Assembly (NCBI GenBank): GCA_947631205.1
Contig: CANRKL010000007.1
Span: forward strand, 1-36,026
Reading direction: 5' to 3'
Length of the DNA stretch: 36,026 nucleotides
DNA from: an uncultured Bacilli bacterium
GTDB taxonomy: Bacteria > Bacillota_I > Bacilli_A > RF39 > UBA660
The first letter of the stretch is position 1. Each line of letters begins with the position of its first letter. The position numbers were made by a program, and so were the translations under genes. Positions 8,533 through 16,532 of the stretch are shown here, piece by piece. Under the pieces are notes generated by a model, which was not told the DNA's origin, ran no database searches, and worked only from the letters and a program-made list of their open reading frames with translations.

Positions 8533-9637
8533 TTATTTAGTTGTAGGGGCTGGTTTATTTGGTTCTACATTTGCTTATGAAATGAGTAAAAGAGGAAAAA
8601 AGGTATTAGTAATTGATAGAAGAAATCACACTGGTGGTAATATCTATTGTGAAAATATTATGGGGATAAATGTTCATAAATATGGAGCCCATATCTTTCA
8701 TACATCATCTAAAAAGATTTGGGATTATCTAAATCAATTTTGTGAATTTAATAATTACATTAATAGTCCAGTAGCTAATTATAAGGGAGAACTTTATAAT
8801 TTACCATTTAATATGAATACATTTACTAAATTATGGAGTGATGTAATAACCCCACAAGATGCCCAAAATAAAATAGAAAGTCAAAAAGAAGAATTAAAAG
8901 GTATTGAACCTAAAAATTTAGAAGAACAAGCAATCAGTTTAGTTGGTAAAGATATATATGAAAAATTAATTAAAGGTTATACTGAAAAACAATGGAATAA
9001 AGACTGCAAAGATTTACCAAGTTTTATCATTAAAAGATTACCTGTTAGATTTACTTTTAACAATAACTATTTTAATGACCGTTACCAAGGAATACCTATT
9101 GGAGGCTATAATGTTATAATAGATAAAATGTTAGAGAATGTTGATGTTAGACTAAATGTTGATTATTTAAAAAATAAAGAAGAGTATAACAATTTAGCTG
9201 ATAATATAATTTATACAGGAATGATTGATGAATACTTTGATTATCAATATGGCAAGTTAGAATATCGTAGTTTAAAATTTGAAACAGAAATACTAAAAGA
9301 TATTGATAATTATCAAGGAAATGCGGTTATTAATTATACTGACAGAGAAACTCCCTACACAAGAATTATTGAACACAAGCATTTTGAATTTAATGAATCT
9401 AAAGGAACAGTTATAACAAAAGAATATCCATGTGATTGGGAAGTAGGAAAAGAAGCTTATTATCCTGTTAATGATGACAAAAATCTTGCCTTATATAAAA
9501 AGTATGAAAAATTAATGAATGAAGAAAAAAATATAATATTTAAAGGTCGTTTAGGTTCATATAAATATTATGATATGGATAAAATAATAGAAGATGCTTT
9601 AAATTTAGTTGATGATTTAATGTTTAATATGCCCTAA
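8516..9637 (+). CDS. glf: UDP-galactopyranose mutase
   Basis: 373 aa flavoenzyme that converts UDP-galactopyranose to UDP-galactofuranose in the cytosol. The N-terminal Rossmann motif VVGAGLFGS (9-17) with VIDRRNHTGGN binds FAD. GAHIFHT, RYQGIPIGGYN and the C-terminal GRLGSYKYYDMDKII are typical of bacterial Glf. The start at ATG 8516 is chosen from GGAGG at 8506-8510. The gene overlaps the end of LicD by 17 nt. It implies that the glycan contains galactofuranose. Length and motifs are complete. Confidence 0.95.
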   Translation: MEKKYDYLVVGAGLFGSTFAYEMSKRGKKVLVIDRRNHTGGNIYCENIMGINVHKYGAHIFHTSSKKIWDYLNQFCEFNNYINSPVANYKGELYNLPFNMNTFTKLWSDVITPQDAQNKIESQKEELKGIEPKNLEEQAISLVGKDIYEKLIKGYTEKQWNKDCKDLPSFIIKRLPVRFTFNNNYFNDRYQGIPIGGYNVIIDKMLENVDVRLNVDYLKNKEEYNNLADNIIYTGMIDEYFDYQYGKLEYRSLKFETEILKDIDNYQGNAVINYTDRETPYTRIIEHKHFEFNESKGTVITKEYPCDWEVGKEAYYPVNDDKNLALYKKYEKLMNEEKNIIFKGRLGSYKYYDMDKIIEDALNLVDDLMFNMP

Positions 9638-9666
9638 ACTTCATAAAGAAGAAAGGTTAGCATAAT

Positions 9667-10674
9667 ATGATAGAGTTAAAGAAAAAAAGAATAGAATATA
9701 TTGACATAACCAAAGGTATTGCTATTTTACTGATGATTGTAGGTCATACTTTGCAAGCTGGTTGGAAAAGAAGTCTTATATATTCTTTTCATATGCCATT
9801 ATTTATTCTTATAAGTGGATTTTTATATAAAGAAAATAAAAGCATTAAAACAACTTTGATAACTATAGTAAAAAAATTATTGTTACCTTGTTTTATTACT
9901 TTAATTATTACTGATATTTTAAAATATCTTATATATCATGATTCCCTAAATTTTAACCAATTAATCATGCAAATTATTTTATCTCACACTAATAAAGTAG
10001 GTGATACTCTAGGTTTAGGAGTGCTATGGTTTTTGCCATTTTTGGGAATAATTAGAATTATTTTTACTGTTATAAATAAATATTTTTCTAATTATACTGT
10101 TTTTGGAATAGTTATTCTTTTTTCCTTAGTTGGCTTTTTATTAGGCAAACATAAATTATTCTTACCATGGAGTATTGATATTGCTTTAGTTGCCTTAATT
10201 TTTTATTATGTGGGCTTTTTAATAAAGAAAAAAGATTTATTAAGTAAAATTAATATCTTTTTATTATTTTTACTTTTTATAGTAGGATTATGTTTTCAAA
10301 ATATTGAATTAGCAACAAGAAGTTATCCAGGATATTATATCTGTGTAAATACAGCAATTGCTGGAAGTTTACTAATTATTAAGTTCTCTTTCTTATTAAA
10401 TAAAAAAGTACCTAACATAATGAAAATATTTTCTTGGTATGGAAGAAACTCTTTAAAAATCCTATGTTTTCATTATCTTGAAAAAAATATTATTTATTAT
10501 GAAGCATTTGGTATAACTTCTAAATTATCTTTGATTATCTCTAAAATAATTATTGTAACTATCTTAACTTTAATATTTAATTTTATTATCAATTTTTTAA
10601 AAAAAATTCATTTTAATAACTTAAAAAAAGATAACTTAAAATTGCTTGCATGGCATATGTGGTTGATGTTATAA
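9667..10674 (+). CDS. Membrane acyltransferase 3 (O-acetyltransferase-like)
   Basis: 335 aa with about ten TM segments. EYIDITKGIAILLMIVGHT (catalytic-type H27) and SFHMPLFILISGFLY (H42) are the defining motifs of the acyltransferase 3 family (OafA/WecH type), which moves acetyl or similar groups onto surface sugars using cytosolic acyl-CoA. There is no fused SGNH domain; the SGNH-like protein at 20729 is separate. It starts at ATG 9667 after AGAAAGG. Confidence 0.88.
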   Translation: MIELKKKRIEYIDITKGIAILLMIVGHTLQAGWKRSLIYSFHMPLFILISGFLYKENKSIKTTLITIVKKLLLPCFITLIITDILKYLIYHDSLNFNQLIMQIILSHTNKVGDTLGLGVLWFLPFLGIIRIIFTVINKYFSNYTVFGIVILFSLVGFLLGKHKLFLPWSIDIALVALIFYYVGFLIKKKDLLSKINIFLLFLLFIVGLCFQNIELATRSYPGYYICVNTAIAGSLLIIKFSFLLNKKVPNIMKIFSWYGRNSLKILCFHYLEKNIIYYEAFGITSKLSLIISKIIIVTILTLIFNFIINFLKKIHFNNLKKDNLKLLAWHMWLML

Positions 10675-10675
10675 T
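10646..10675 (+). promoter_or_regulatory. Possible internal promoter before the signal peptidase gene
   Basis: TTGCAT (10646-10651), an 18-bp spacer and TATAAT (10670-10675) lie inside the end of the acyltransferase gene. Transcription would start at about the A of ATG 10682, so the message would be leaderless. This fits the absence of a ribosome site there. It may be chance in AT-rich DNA. Confidence 0.35.
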
Positions 10676-10681
10676 CAATTT

Positions 10682-11119
10682 ATGAAAGGAAATAGTATAG
10701 TAATTAAATTAATATTAGTAGGCTTAATAGTTGCTTTTTTTAGTCATTTCTTTTATCAAATATATTTTGTACATGGAATATCTATGGAACCCACGCTTCA
10801 TGATAAAGAAATGATTTTAGTTAAAAAATATAATTTAGATATAAATTATAATGATATAGTAATTGTTAAAAAAAATAATAAAATAATTATTAAAAGAGTA
10901 GTAGGAATACCTAATGATACTATAGAAATTAATCACTATCTTTATAGAAATGGGCAAAAAATAGATGATTATTATATTAATGATGATAAGAAAATTAATG
11001 TTACTTTAAAAGAAGATGAATATTTTATTTTAGGAGACAATCGTAATGAAAGTATCGATAGTCGAAGTGAAGAAATAGGAATTATTAATAAAAATAATAT
11101 TATTGGAAAAAAGATGTAG
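10682..11119 (+). CDS. Type I signal peptidase
   Basis: 145 aa membrane protease that removes signal peptides on the outer face. One N-terminal TM (about 7-28) is followed by GISMEPT with catalytic S34, the general-base region IIIKRVVG with K71, and LGDNRNESIDSR (box E). It is a short SipS/SpsB-like enzyme with complete catalytic residues. No Shine-Dalgarno site precedes ATG 10682, only 7 nt after the previous stop, so translation may be coupled or leaderless. Its place among glycan genes suggests a dedicated copy, but a general housekeeping role cannot be excluded. Confidence 0.92.
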   Translation: MKGNSIVIKLILVGLIVAFFSHFFYQIYFVHGISMEPTLHDKEMILVKKYNLDINYNDIVIVKKNNKIIIKRVVGIPNDTIEINHYLYRNGQKIDDYYINDDKKINVTLKEDEYFILGDNRNESIDSRSEEIGIINKNNIIGKKM

Positions 11120-11138
11120 TAGAGGTGAGTTTTAACTA

Positions 11139-12752
11139 ATGAAAAAATTAATTTATTCTTATATTTTAGTATTTGCTTTTTGTTTTATGTTTTTTATTTA
11201 TGAACCCTTGTTTTTATATGCAACAAATATCAATGATTTTTGGTTTGACTTGGGGATTATGATTAAGCCAGTATTAATTATTTTTTTCCTTATATTTACT
11301 TTAGGAAGTTTAGTATTTACTGGAATTTATTTTTTAAATCATAAATTTTCTTCAAAATTAAAAGTTTATTTTTCATTGCTTTTAGTTTTTGCAATTGCCT
11401 TTTTAGCAACTTATATAGAAGGAAATTATTTGATAGCTAATTTACCAGCTTTAGATGGTAGTAAAATCACTTGGGGGGGGGGTACTTTAGATAATTTAAT
11501 TACAGGTATTGTTTGGCTTGTTATAATTATTGGAAGTATTATTTTAGTAAAAAAGGTTAAGTTAGAAAAAACAGTAAAGATTTTTAGTTATCTTTCTTTA
11601 GGTGTCACTTTAATGCTTACAGTATCCCTTGTTACTACTTTAGTTAGTAATAATGCTTTTGCTTCTAAAAATGGAGTATATGTGACAGATAATAATTTAA
11701 ATGATATTTCTAAAAATAAGAATTTTTTAATATTTATGTTAGACGCGGTTGATGAAGATACATTTTATAAAGTATGGCAAGAAAATCCAGAATATAAAGA
11801 TTTATTAAATGATTTTACATATTATAATGATGCTATGTCGACATATGCTTTCACAAGAGATTCAGTTCCTTTTGTTTTATCAGGAATGTGGAATAAAAAT
11901 GAAAATGAATTTGGTACCTATTCTAGTAATGCCTATAATAATTCACCATTTTTCAAAGAACTAACAGAAAAAGATTACAAAATGCACATATATGAAGACT
12001 CTCTTGTTTGGAATGGAACTAGAAATTATGAAGTAGAAAATATTAAATTAGCTAAAACAGCTACAGTAGATTTATTTGTCTTTTTTAAACAAGAACTTCA
12101 TTATGATTTATTTAAATACTTACCATATTTTCTAAAAAAATATAGTCGAATCGAAAAAATGAGTTTTAATAATTCCATAAATGATTTTAAATCTAATGAC
12201 GCTTTAGCTTATAAAAATATGTTAAAAAATAAAGAGTTAAATAAAATTGATTCTAATTTATTTCAATTCTATCATATTGATGGTGCTCACGTTCCATTTA
12301 ATTATGATAAGAATTTAAATGATATTAAAGATAGTAGTTATGAGCAAGAAATAGAAGCATGTCTTACTTTAATAAAAACTTATCTTAATCGTTTAAAAGA
12401 AAATGACTCTTATGATAATTCAGTTATTATTATTATGGCCGACCATGGTTATGATGGTAATGAGATTTTTACTCGTTTTAATCCATTATTAATGATAAAA
12501 GGTCTTAATGAAAAACATGATGTAATAATCTCTAAAGAACCAGTTTCTTATGTTGATTTATTAGGGGCTTATCAAAGCTTATTAGATGGTAAAAAAAGTA
12601 CTGAAATTTTAAAAAACTTTGGTCCTAATCGAAAAAGAACTTTTATATGGTATCAATATTTACATGAGAATCACATGGTTGAATACACAACAACCAAAGG
12701 GGCTAGAGAGTCATCTAGTTTTGAAGCAACAGGAAATGTTTTTGATAGGTAG
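11139..12752 (+). CDS. Membrane-anchored sulfatase/LTA-synthase-like enzyme with phase-variable G tract
   Basis: 537 aa: about five TM segments (7-27, 42-66, 77-92, 120-138, 150-170), then an extracellular alkaline-phosphatase-superfamily domain. Metal and nucleophile sites are recognisable as FMLDAVDED (D202), STYAFTRDSVPFVLSG (candidate Thr nucleophile near T239), H384 in HIDGAHVPF and ADHG (D435, H436). Related enzymes (LtaS, EptA-like, YejM) move phosphoglycerol or phosphoethanolamine, or hydrolyse sulfate esters. With a CDP-glycerol-type transferase next to it, a phosphoglycerol role is plausible. A run of ten G at 11473-11482 encodes Gly-Gly-Gly at 113-115; gain or loss of one G leads to a stop within five codons, which would remove the whole catalytic domain. 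Confidence 0.85.
   Translation: MKKLIYSYILVFAFCFMFFIYEPLFLYATNINDFWFDLGIMIKPVLIIFFLIFTLGSLVFTGIYFLNHKFSSKLKVYFSLLLVFAIAFLATYIEGNYLIANLPALDGSKITWGGGTLDNLITGIVWLVIIIGSIILVKKVKLEKTVKIFSYLSLGVTLMLTVSLVTTLVSNNAFASKNGVYVTDNNLNDISKNKNFLIFMLDAVDEDTFYKVWQENPEYKDLLNDFTYYNDAMSTYAFTRDSVPFVLSGMWNKNENEFGTYSSNAYNNSPFFKELTEKDYKMHIYEDSLVWNGTRNYEVENIKLAKTATVDLFVFFKQELHYDLFKYLPYFLKKYSRIEKMSFNNSINDFKSNDALAYKNMLKNKELNKIDSNLFQFYHIDGAHVPFNYDKNLNDIKDSSYEQEIEACLTLIKTYLNRLKENDSYDNSVIIIMADHGYDGNEIFTRFNPLLMIKGLNEKHDVIISKEPVSYVDLLGAYQSLLDGKKSTEILKNFGPNRKRTFIWYQYLHENHMVEYTTTKGARESSSFEATGNVFDR
11473..11482 (+). repeat. Homopolymeric G10 tract, probable phase-variation switch
   Basis: Ten consecutive G in an otherwise very AT-rich gene, at codons 112-115 of the sulfatase-like enzyme. 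In the length shown the gene is in frame. With nine G the frame reads GTA CTT TAG; with eleven it reads TAC TTT AGA TAA. Both end at once, so slipped-strand changes would switch the protein off. Confidence 0.75.
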
Positions 12753-12761
12753 GTGTAGAAT

Positions 12762-14831
12762 ATGTTTTTTGTAAATATTTTAGGAACTATAATGCGATTT
12801 TGTTATGAATTATTTAGTAACTATGGAATTGCTATAATAGTTTTTACTTTAATTAGTAAAATAGTTTTATTACCACTTTCTATTTGGGTTCAAAAAAATT
12901 CTATTAAAATGATTAAAATGCAACCTCAAATAAATCAAATAAAAATAGATTATTTTAATGATAAAGATAAAATTGCTGATGAGCAATCCAAGCTTTTTAA
13001 AAAAGAAAAATATAATGCTTTTATATCATTAGTGCCTCTTATAATTCAAATAGTTTTATTATTAGGATTAGTAGAAGTTATAAATAAGCCCTTAACATAC
13101 ATATTAAATATTCCAAGTAATACAATTACTGAAGCTAAAAATATTACAGCTACTAAAAACAATTTAAGTCTTGAATCATCATCATTAGAATTAGAAGTTG
13201 TAAAAGATATTATGCAAGAAAAATATTTAGATGATTATCAAAAATTAGAAGATAGTGATACTTTTATTGAAAAAGTTAAGAATTTAGATTTAACTTTCTT
13301 GGGATTTAACTTAAGTTGGATTGCCAGTATTGAAAAACATTTAGCGCTTTTAGTACCTTTTTTAGCGGGATTAAGTTCTTTAATACTTTGTTTAGCGCAA
13401 AATAAGATGAATGTCTTACAAAAAGAACAATCAAATGCCAATAAATATGGAATGTTATTATTTTCAGTAGGTTTATCATTATACTTAGGAACCTTTGTTC
13501 CTGCAGGAATTGCCCTATACTGGATATTTAGTAATTTATTTGCTATTATTCAACAATGGTTATTAAATATTTTTATAAGTCCTAAAAAATATATTAATTA
13601 TGAAGAACTAGAAAGAACTAGATTAGCCTTAAAAGAATTAAATGATATAAATAAGAAAAATAAAATGACTAGAGAAATGAAAAATAAAGCCAGAGTAGAT
13701 TATAAAAGATTTTTCAAAGTCATTAATAAACATTTAGTATTTTATTCAGAAAGTAATGGTTTTTATAAATATTTTAAAGATATAATTGAGTATATTTTAG
13801 ATAATACAAATATAACTATTCATTATATAACAAGTGATTTTAACGATAATATATTTAAATTAGAAAAAGAAAATCCTCAAATAAAGGCTTATTATATTGA
13901 TGATAAAAGATTAATAACTTTGATGATGAAGATGGATGCTGATGTAGTAGTTATGACAATGCCTGATTTAGAAAATTATCATATAAAAAGAAGTTACATA
14001 AGAAAAGATATTGAATATATATTTATTCAACATGGAATGGATAGTTGTAATATGACTATGCGAAATAAATCAATGAATGCTTTTGATACCGTTTTTGTAA
14101 CAGGACCTCATCAATATGAAGAAGTTGAAAAAACATTTAAACTATATAACTTAGAAAATAGAAAAATTATTAAATGGGGTTATTGCTTATTAGATGATAT
14201 GTTAAAAGAATATGAAAAAAATAAACAAAATAATCCTGTTAAAAAAATATTAATCGCTCCATCATGGCAAAAAGATAATATTATAGATTTATGCTTAGAT
14301 GATATATTAGAAGTATTAAAAGATAAAAATTATGAAGTTATTGTAAGACCTCATCCTCAACACGTAAGACATATGAAAGATAAATTTATAAAAATGCAAG
14401 AAGATTATTTAGGAAGTAATATTTCTGTTGAGATAGACTTTAGTAAGAATGATACCGTTTTTAATGCTGATATTTTGATTACTGACTGGTCAGGAATAGC
14501 TTATGAATATGCTTTTACAACCAAAAAACCTGTAATATTCATTGATACACCAATGAAAGTTATGAATCCTTCTTATAAAGATATTGATGTTCCACCATTT
14601 AATATCTGGATAAGAGAAAAAATTGGGGCACTAGTCAAATTAGAAGATATTAAAAGCATTGATAAAGTAATTGAAAGTATGTTAAAAAATCCTCAAAAAT
14701 ATCAAAAAGAAATTAGTGATTTAACTAATAAGTATGTTTATAATATTGGAACTAGTGGAGAAGTAGGAGGAAAATACATTATTGAAGCTATTCAAAATAA
14801 AATAGAAGAAAGGAGAAATAAAACAGAATGA
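12762..14831 (+). CDS. YidC/Oxa1 insertase-like domain fused to CDP-glycerol glycerophosphotransferase
   Basis: 689 aa with two parts. Residues 1-275 have about five TM segments and the YidC/Oxa1 pattern: NYGIAIIVFTLISKIVLLPL, QPQINQIKIDYFNDKDK, FISLVPLIIQIVLLLGL, and a final PAGIALYWIFSNLFAIIQQW. The groove Arg of insertases aligns with K33. Residues 320-680 form a TagB/TagF-type glycerophosphotransferase: IQHGMD (H424), VRPHPQH (H531), LITDWSGIAYEYAF (D575, S577, E582) and a late kPVIFIDTP. Such enzymes move glycerol-phosphate or a related unit from a CDP donor in the cytosol. The fusion is one uninterrupted frame between the sulfatase-like gene and the small protein gene. What the insertase part does is unknown; anchoring or helping a polymer or small protein across the membrane are guesses. 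Confidence 0.88.
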   Translation: MFFVNILGTIMRFCYELFSNYGIAIIVFTLISKIVLLPLSIWVQKNSIKMIKMQPQINQIKIDYFNDKDKIADEQSKLFKKEKYNAFISLVPLIIQIVLLLGLVEVINKPLTYILNIPSNTITEAKNITATKNNLSLESSSLELEVVKDIMQEKYLDDYQKLEDSDTFIEKVKNLDLTFLGFNLSWIASIEKHLALLVPFLAGLSSLILCLAQNKMNVLQKEQSNANKYGMLLFSVGLSLYLGTFVPAGIALYWIFSNLFAIIQQWLLNIFISPKKYINYEELERTRLALKELNDINKKNKMTREMKNKARVDYKRFFKVINKHLVFYSESNGFYKYFKDIIEYILDNTNITIHYITSDFNDNIFKLEKENPQIKAYYIDDKRLITLMMKMDADVVVMTMPDLENYHIKRSYIRKDIEYIFIQHGMDSCNMTMRNKSMNAFDTVFVTGPHQYEEVEKTFKLYNLENRKIIKWGYCLLDDMLKEYEKNKQNNPVKKILIAPSWQKDNIIDLCLDDILEVLKDKNYEVIVRPHPQHVRHMKDKFIKMQEDYLGSNISVEIDFSKNDTVFNADILITDWSGIAYEYAFTTKKPVIFIDTPMKVMNPSYKDIDVPPFNIWIREKIGALVKLEDIKSIDKVIESMLKNPQKYQKEISDLTNKYVYNIGTSGEVGGKYIIEAIQNKIEERRNKTE

Positions 14832-15103
14832 AAAAGAAATTTATTTCATGTTTAACAATTATTTTACTTGTTTTTAGCTTTGCTATATTCTTTAGTGGGA
14901 ATGCTCTAGCATATATTGACCCATCAGTTATGACATATGCTATTCAAGCTATTGCTGGAGTAGTAATTGCTATTGGAGCAGTAGTTGGGATATATTTTAG
15001 AAAAGCTAAGAAAAAAATTAGTAAAAAATTAGGAATTGATGAAAATAGAAATAAAGAAGTAGAAAAAGATGAAATAATTGTTAAAAATAAAAATGAAAAA
15101 TAA
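14828..15103 (+). CDS. Small membrane protein, YIDPS-type
   Basis: 91 aa, start overlapping the previous stop by 4 nt. Residues 1-28 look like a cleavable signal (SGNALA) followed by YIDPSVMTYAIQAIAGVVIAIG, a single TM and a strongly basic then mixed-charge tail. I recall similar short proteins (AYIDP...IQ..AG...A.GA..G.Y.RK) encoded beside sulfatase-like and YidC-like genes in Clostridia and Bacilli, with no known function. The tight coupling suggests that it works with the YidC-TagF fusion, possibly as its inserted client or a scaffold. Confidence 0.75.
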   Translation: MKKKFISCLTIILLVFSFAIFFSGNALAYIDPSVMTYAIQAIAGVVIAIGAVVGIYFRKAKKKISKKLGIDENRNKEVEKDEIIVKNKNEK

Positions 15104-15109
15104 AATTAG

Positions 15110-15134
15110 GCTTACCTGTTTAGTAAGCTTTTTT
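15110..15134 (+). terminator. Rho-independent terminator of the glycan cluster
   Basis: GCTTAC (15110-15115), a 7-nt loop, GTAAGC (15123-15128) and six T. It begins 6 nt after the stop of the YIDPS-type gene. Confidence 0.8.
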
Positions 15135-15173
15135 GTTCAAAAAAACACTTGTTTATAAATATTTTGAGTATTA

Positions 15174-15182
15174 TTAGCCATT
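15174..15182. repeat. Target-site duplication, left copy
   Basis: TTAGCCATT directly abuts the left inverted repeat. The identical nonamer abuts the right end at 15482-15490. Confidence 0.85.
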
Positions 15183-15210
15183 GGGTGTAAAAAATTTTCC
15201 GGGGTAAAAT

Positions 15211-15245
15211 AGTAGTTATCAATTCAAAAAATTAACTACTTTTTT
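15211..15245 (+). terminator. Hairpin with T run inside the mobile element
   Basis: AGTAGTTA (15211-15218), a 14-nt loop and TAACTACT (15233-15240) form a perfect 8-bp stem, followed by a run of T. It could stop read-through into the element or the downstream operon. Confidence 0.55.
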
Positions 15246-15355
15246 CTATTTATTTCCAACGTCCGCTTTCTTGAAAGTATATTAGCTATTAAATAATTAG
15301 CTCCATTCACACTCCATTTTATCCCTGCTTGTTTTAATCTTTGTAGTATCCAACA
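15236..15355 (-). pseudogene. Transposase C-terminal remnant inside the element
   Basis: A minus-strand frame ending at the TAG complement 15236-15238 reads LQRLKQAGIKWSVNGANYLI then an IANILSRKRTLE tail. The W-S-x-x-G-A pattern before the end resembles C termini of IS transposases of the ISLre2/UPF0236 or ISKra4 kind, from memory. The 5' part of any gene is missing. The family is not certain. Confidence 0.4.
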
Positions 15356-15481
15356 AAATATCCCTTATGTTCATAGGTAGAATAATCTATCTTATCTTTA
15401 TTATTCTCTAAGTACACTGGTAAATTAAAACTGTTTGTAGTATTTTTTCTTGAGATTTACCCCGGATTTTTTTTTACACCC

Positions 15482-15490
15482 TTAGCCATT
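15482..15490. repeat. Target-site duplication, right copy
   Basis: TTAGCCATT, identical to 15174-15182. It lies 7 nt upstream of the -35 box of the importer operon. Confidence 0.85.
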
Positions 15491-15497
15491 TTTAAAG

Positions 15498-15531
15498 TTG
15501 ACGTGTTCAAAAAATGATGTTATCATATAAT
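15498..15531 (+). promoter_or_regulatory. Promoter of the importer/nucleotidyltransferase operon
   Basis: TTGACG (15498-15503) with 17 bp to TATCAT (15521-15526). An overlapping TATAAT at 15526-15531 has a 22-bp spacing and fits less well. Transcription near 15533-15538 would exclude the ATG at 15534 as the start and favour ATG 15552. Confidence 0.6.
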
Positions 15532-15551
15532 TTATGAATGGAGTTTTGTTT

Positions 15552-16532
15552 ATGAAAAAATTTATTTTAATTATTTTTACTGTATTTATGTTATTTTTTA
15601 TAACAGCATGTGCTCAAAATGAATCAATTGTTATTTATTCTTGTATGGAAGAAGAAAGAAACCAAGATTTAAAAGATATGTTAAAAGAAAAATTCCCTGA
15701 TTTAAATATTGTTGTTCAAGCAATGGCTACTGGAAATGTGGCAGCTAAAATTGAAAATGAAAAAGAAAATATCGAAGCTGATATAATTTTAGATTTAGAG
15801 ACATCTCATGCTAAAAATCTTCAAGATTATTTTGCCGATTTAAGTGAAATAAGTACTGATGAATACTTAGATGGTATTATTGAATCTAATAAATATTATA
15901 CTTGGGTTAAATATACTTTAAATTTAATAATTGATAATAAATATTTTAAAGAACATAATTTAAGTATTCCTAAAACTTATGAAGATTTATTAAAAAGTGA
16001 ATATAAAAATTTAATTGCTATGCCTGATGCTTCTACTTCAGGAACTGGTTATGGTTTTTATTTAAATACTGTTAATATAATGGGTGAAGAAAAATCTTTA
16101 AATTATTTTAAAAAATTAAAAGAAAATATTCGGGAATTTACTACTTCAGGTTCAGGACCAACTAATTTATTAAAACAAGGAGAAATTGCTATAGCTTTAG
16201 GAATGACTTCTGAGGGAGTAAAAGATATAAATGATGGTTATGATTTTAAAATAGTGGCATTAGATACAGGTTCCCCATATAATACAACATCATCTTCCAT
16301 TATTAAAGGTCGTGAAGAAAAAGAGCACGTTAAAGAAGTATTTGAATGGTTAATTAAAGATTTTGGTAAGTATGATAAAGAAAATTATATGCCTGATGTT
16401 ATTTTAAAAAATCAAGAAAATAAAGTAAAAAACTATCCTACAAATCTAAAAGATGCTGATATGTCAGGTATTGATGATAATAAATTGAAAAAAGAATTAA
16501 CTGATAAATGGAGTCAAGTGTTAAATGATTAG
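15552..16532 (+). CDS. ABC importer substrate-binding lipoprotein
   Basis: 326 aa from ATG 15552, chosen because GGAG lies 8 nt upstream. Lipobox FITAC gives lipidated C20. The mature part is a two-lobed binding protein: IVIYSCMEEERNQDLKDML, IENEKENIEADIILDLE, LSIPKTYEDLLKSEYKN, TSGTGYGFYLN and GSPYNTTSSSIIKG. The pattern fits the family that binds iron, thiamine, spermidine or 2-aminoethylphosphonate (AfuA/PhnS-like). The ligand is not shown by the sequence. The linked LicC-like nucleotidyltransferase suggests an amino-alcohol phosphate, choline or aminoethylphosphonate. Confidence 0.87.
   Translation: MKKFILIIFTVFMLFFITACAQNESIVIYSCMEEERNQDLKDMLKEKFPDLNIVVQAMATGNVAAKIENEKENIEADIILDLETSHAKNLQDYFADLSEISTDEYLDGIIESNKYYTWVKYTLNLIIDNKYFKEHNLSIPKTYEDLLKSEYKNLIAMPDASTSGTGYGFYLNTVNIMGEEKSLNYFKKLKENIREFTTSGSGPTNLLKQGEIAIALGMTSEGVKDINDGYDFKIVALDTGSPYNTTSSSIIKGREEKEHVKEVFEWLIKDFGKYDKENYMPDVILKNQENKVKNYPTNLKDADMSGIDDNKLKKELTDKWSQVLND

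Larger units (their letters stand above)
15183..15481. mobile_element. 299-bp non-autonomous inverted-repeat element
   Basis: The ends are 26-bp inverted repeats with three A/T mismatches: GGGTGTAAAAAATTTTCC then GGGGTAAA on the left (15183-15208) and the complement on the right (15456-15481). The element is flanked by the 9-bp direct repeat TTAGCCATT (15174-15182 and 15482-15490), a clear target-site duplication. It has no complete gene. Inside are a hairpin with T run and a minus-strand remnant resembling a transposase C terminus, so it appears to be an internally deleted insertion sequence. It sits between the glycan terminator and the promoter of the importer operon. Confidence 0.87.

Noticed and set aside
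13238-13441. 67-aa minus-strand frame
   Set aside because: Antisense to the YidC-like region of the fusion gene, with no independent support.
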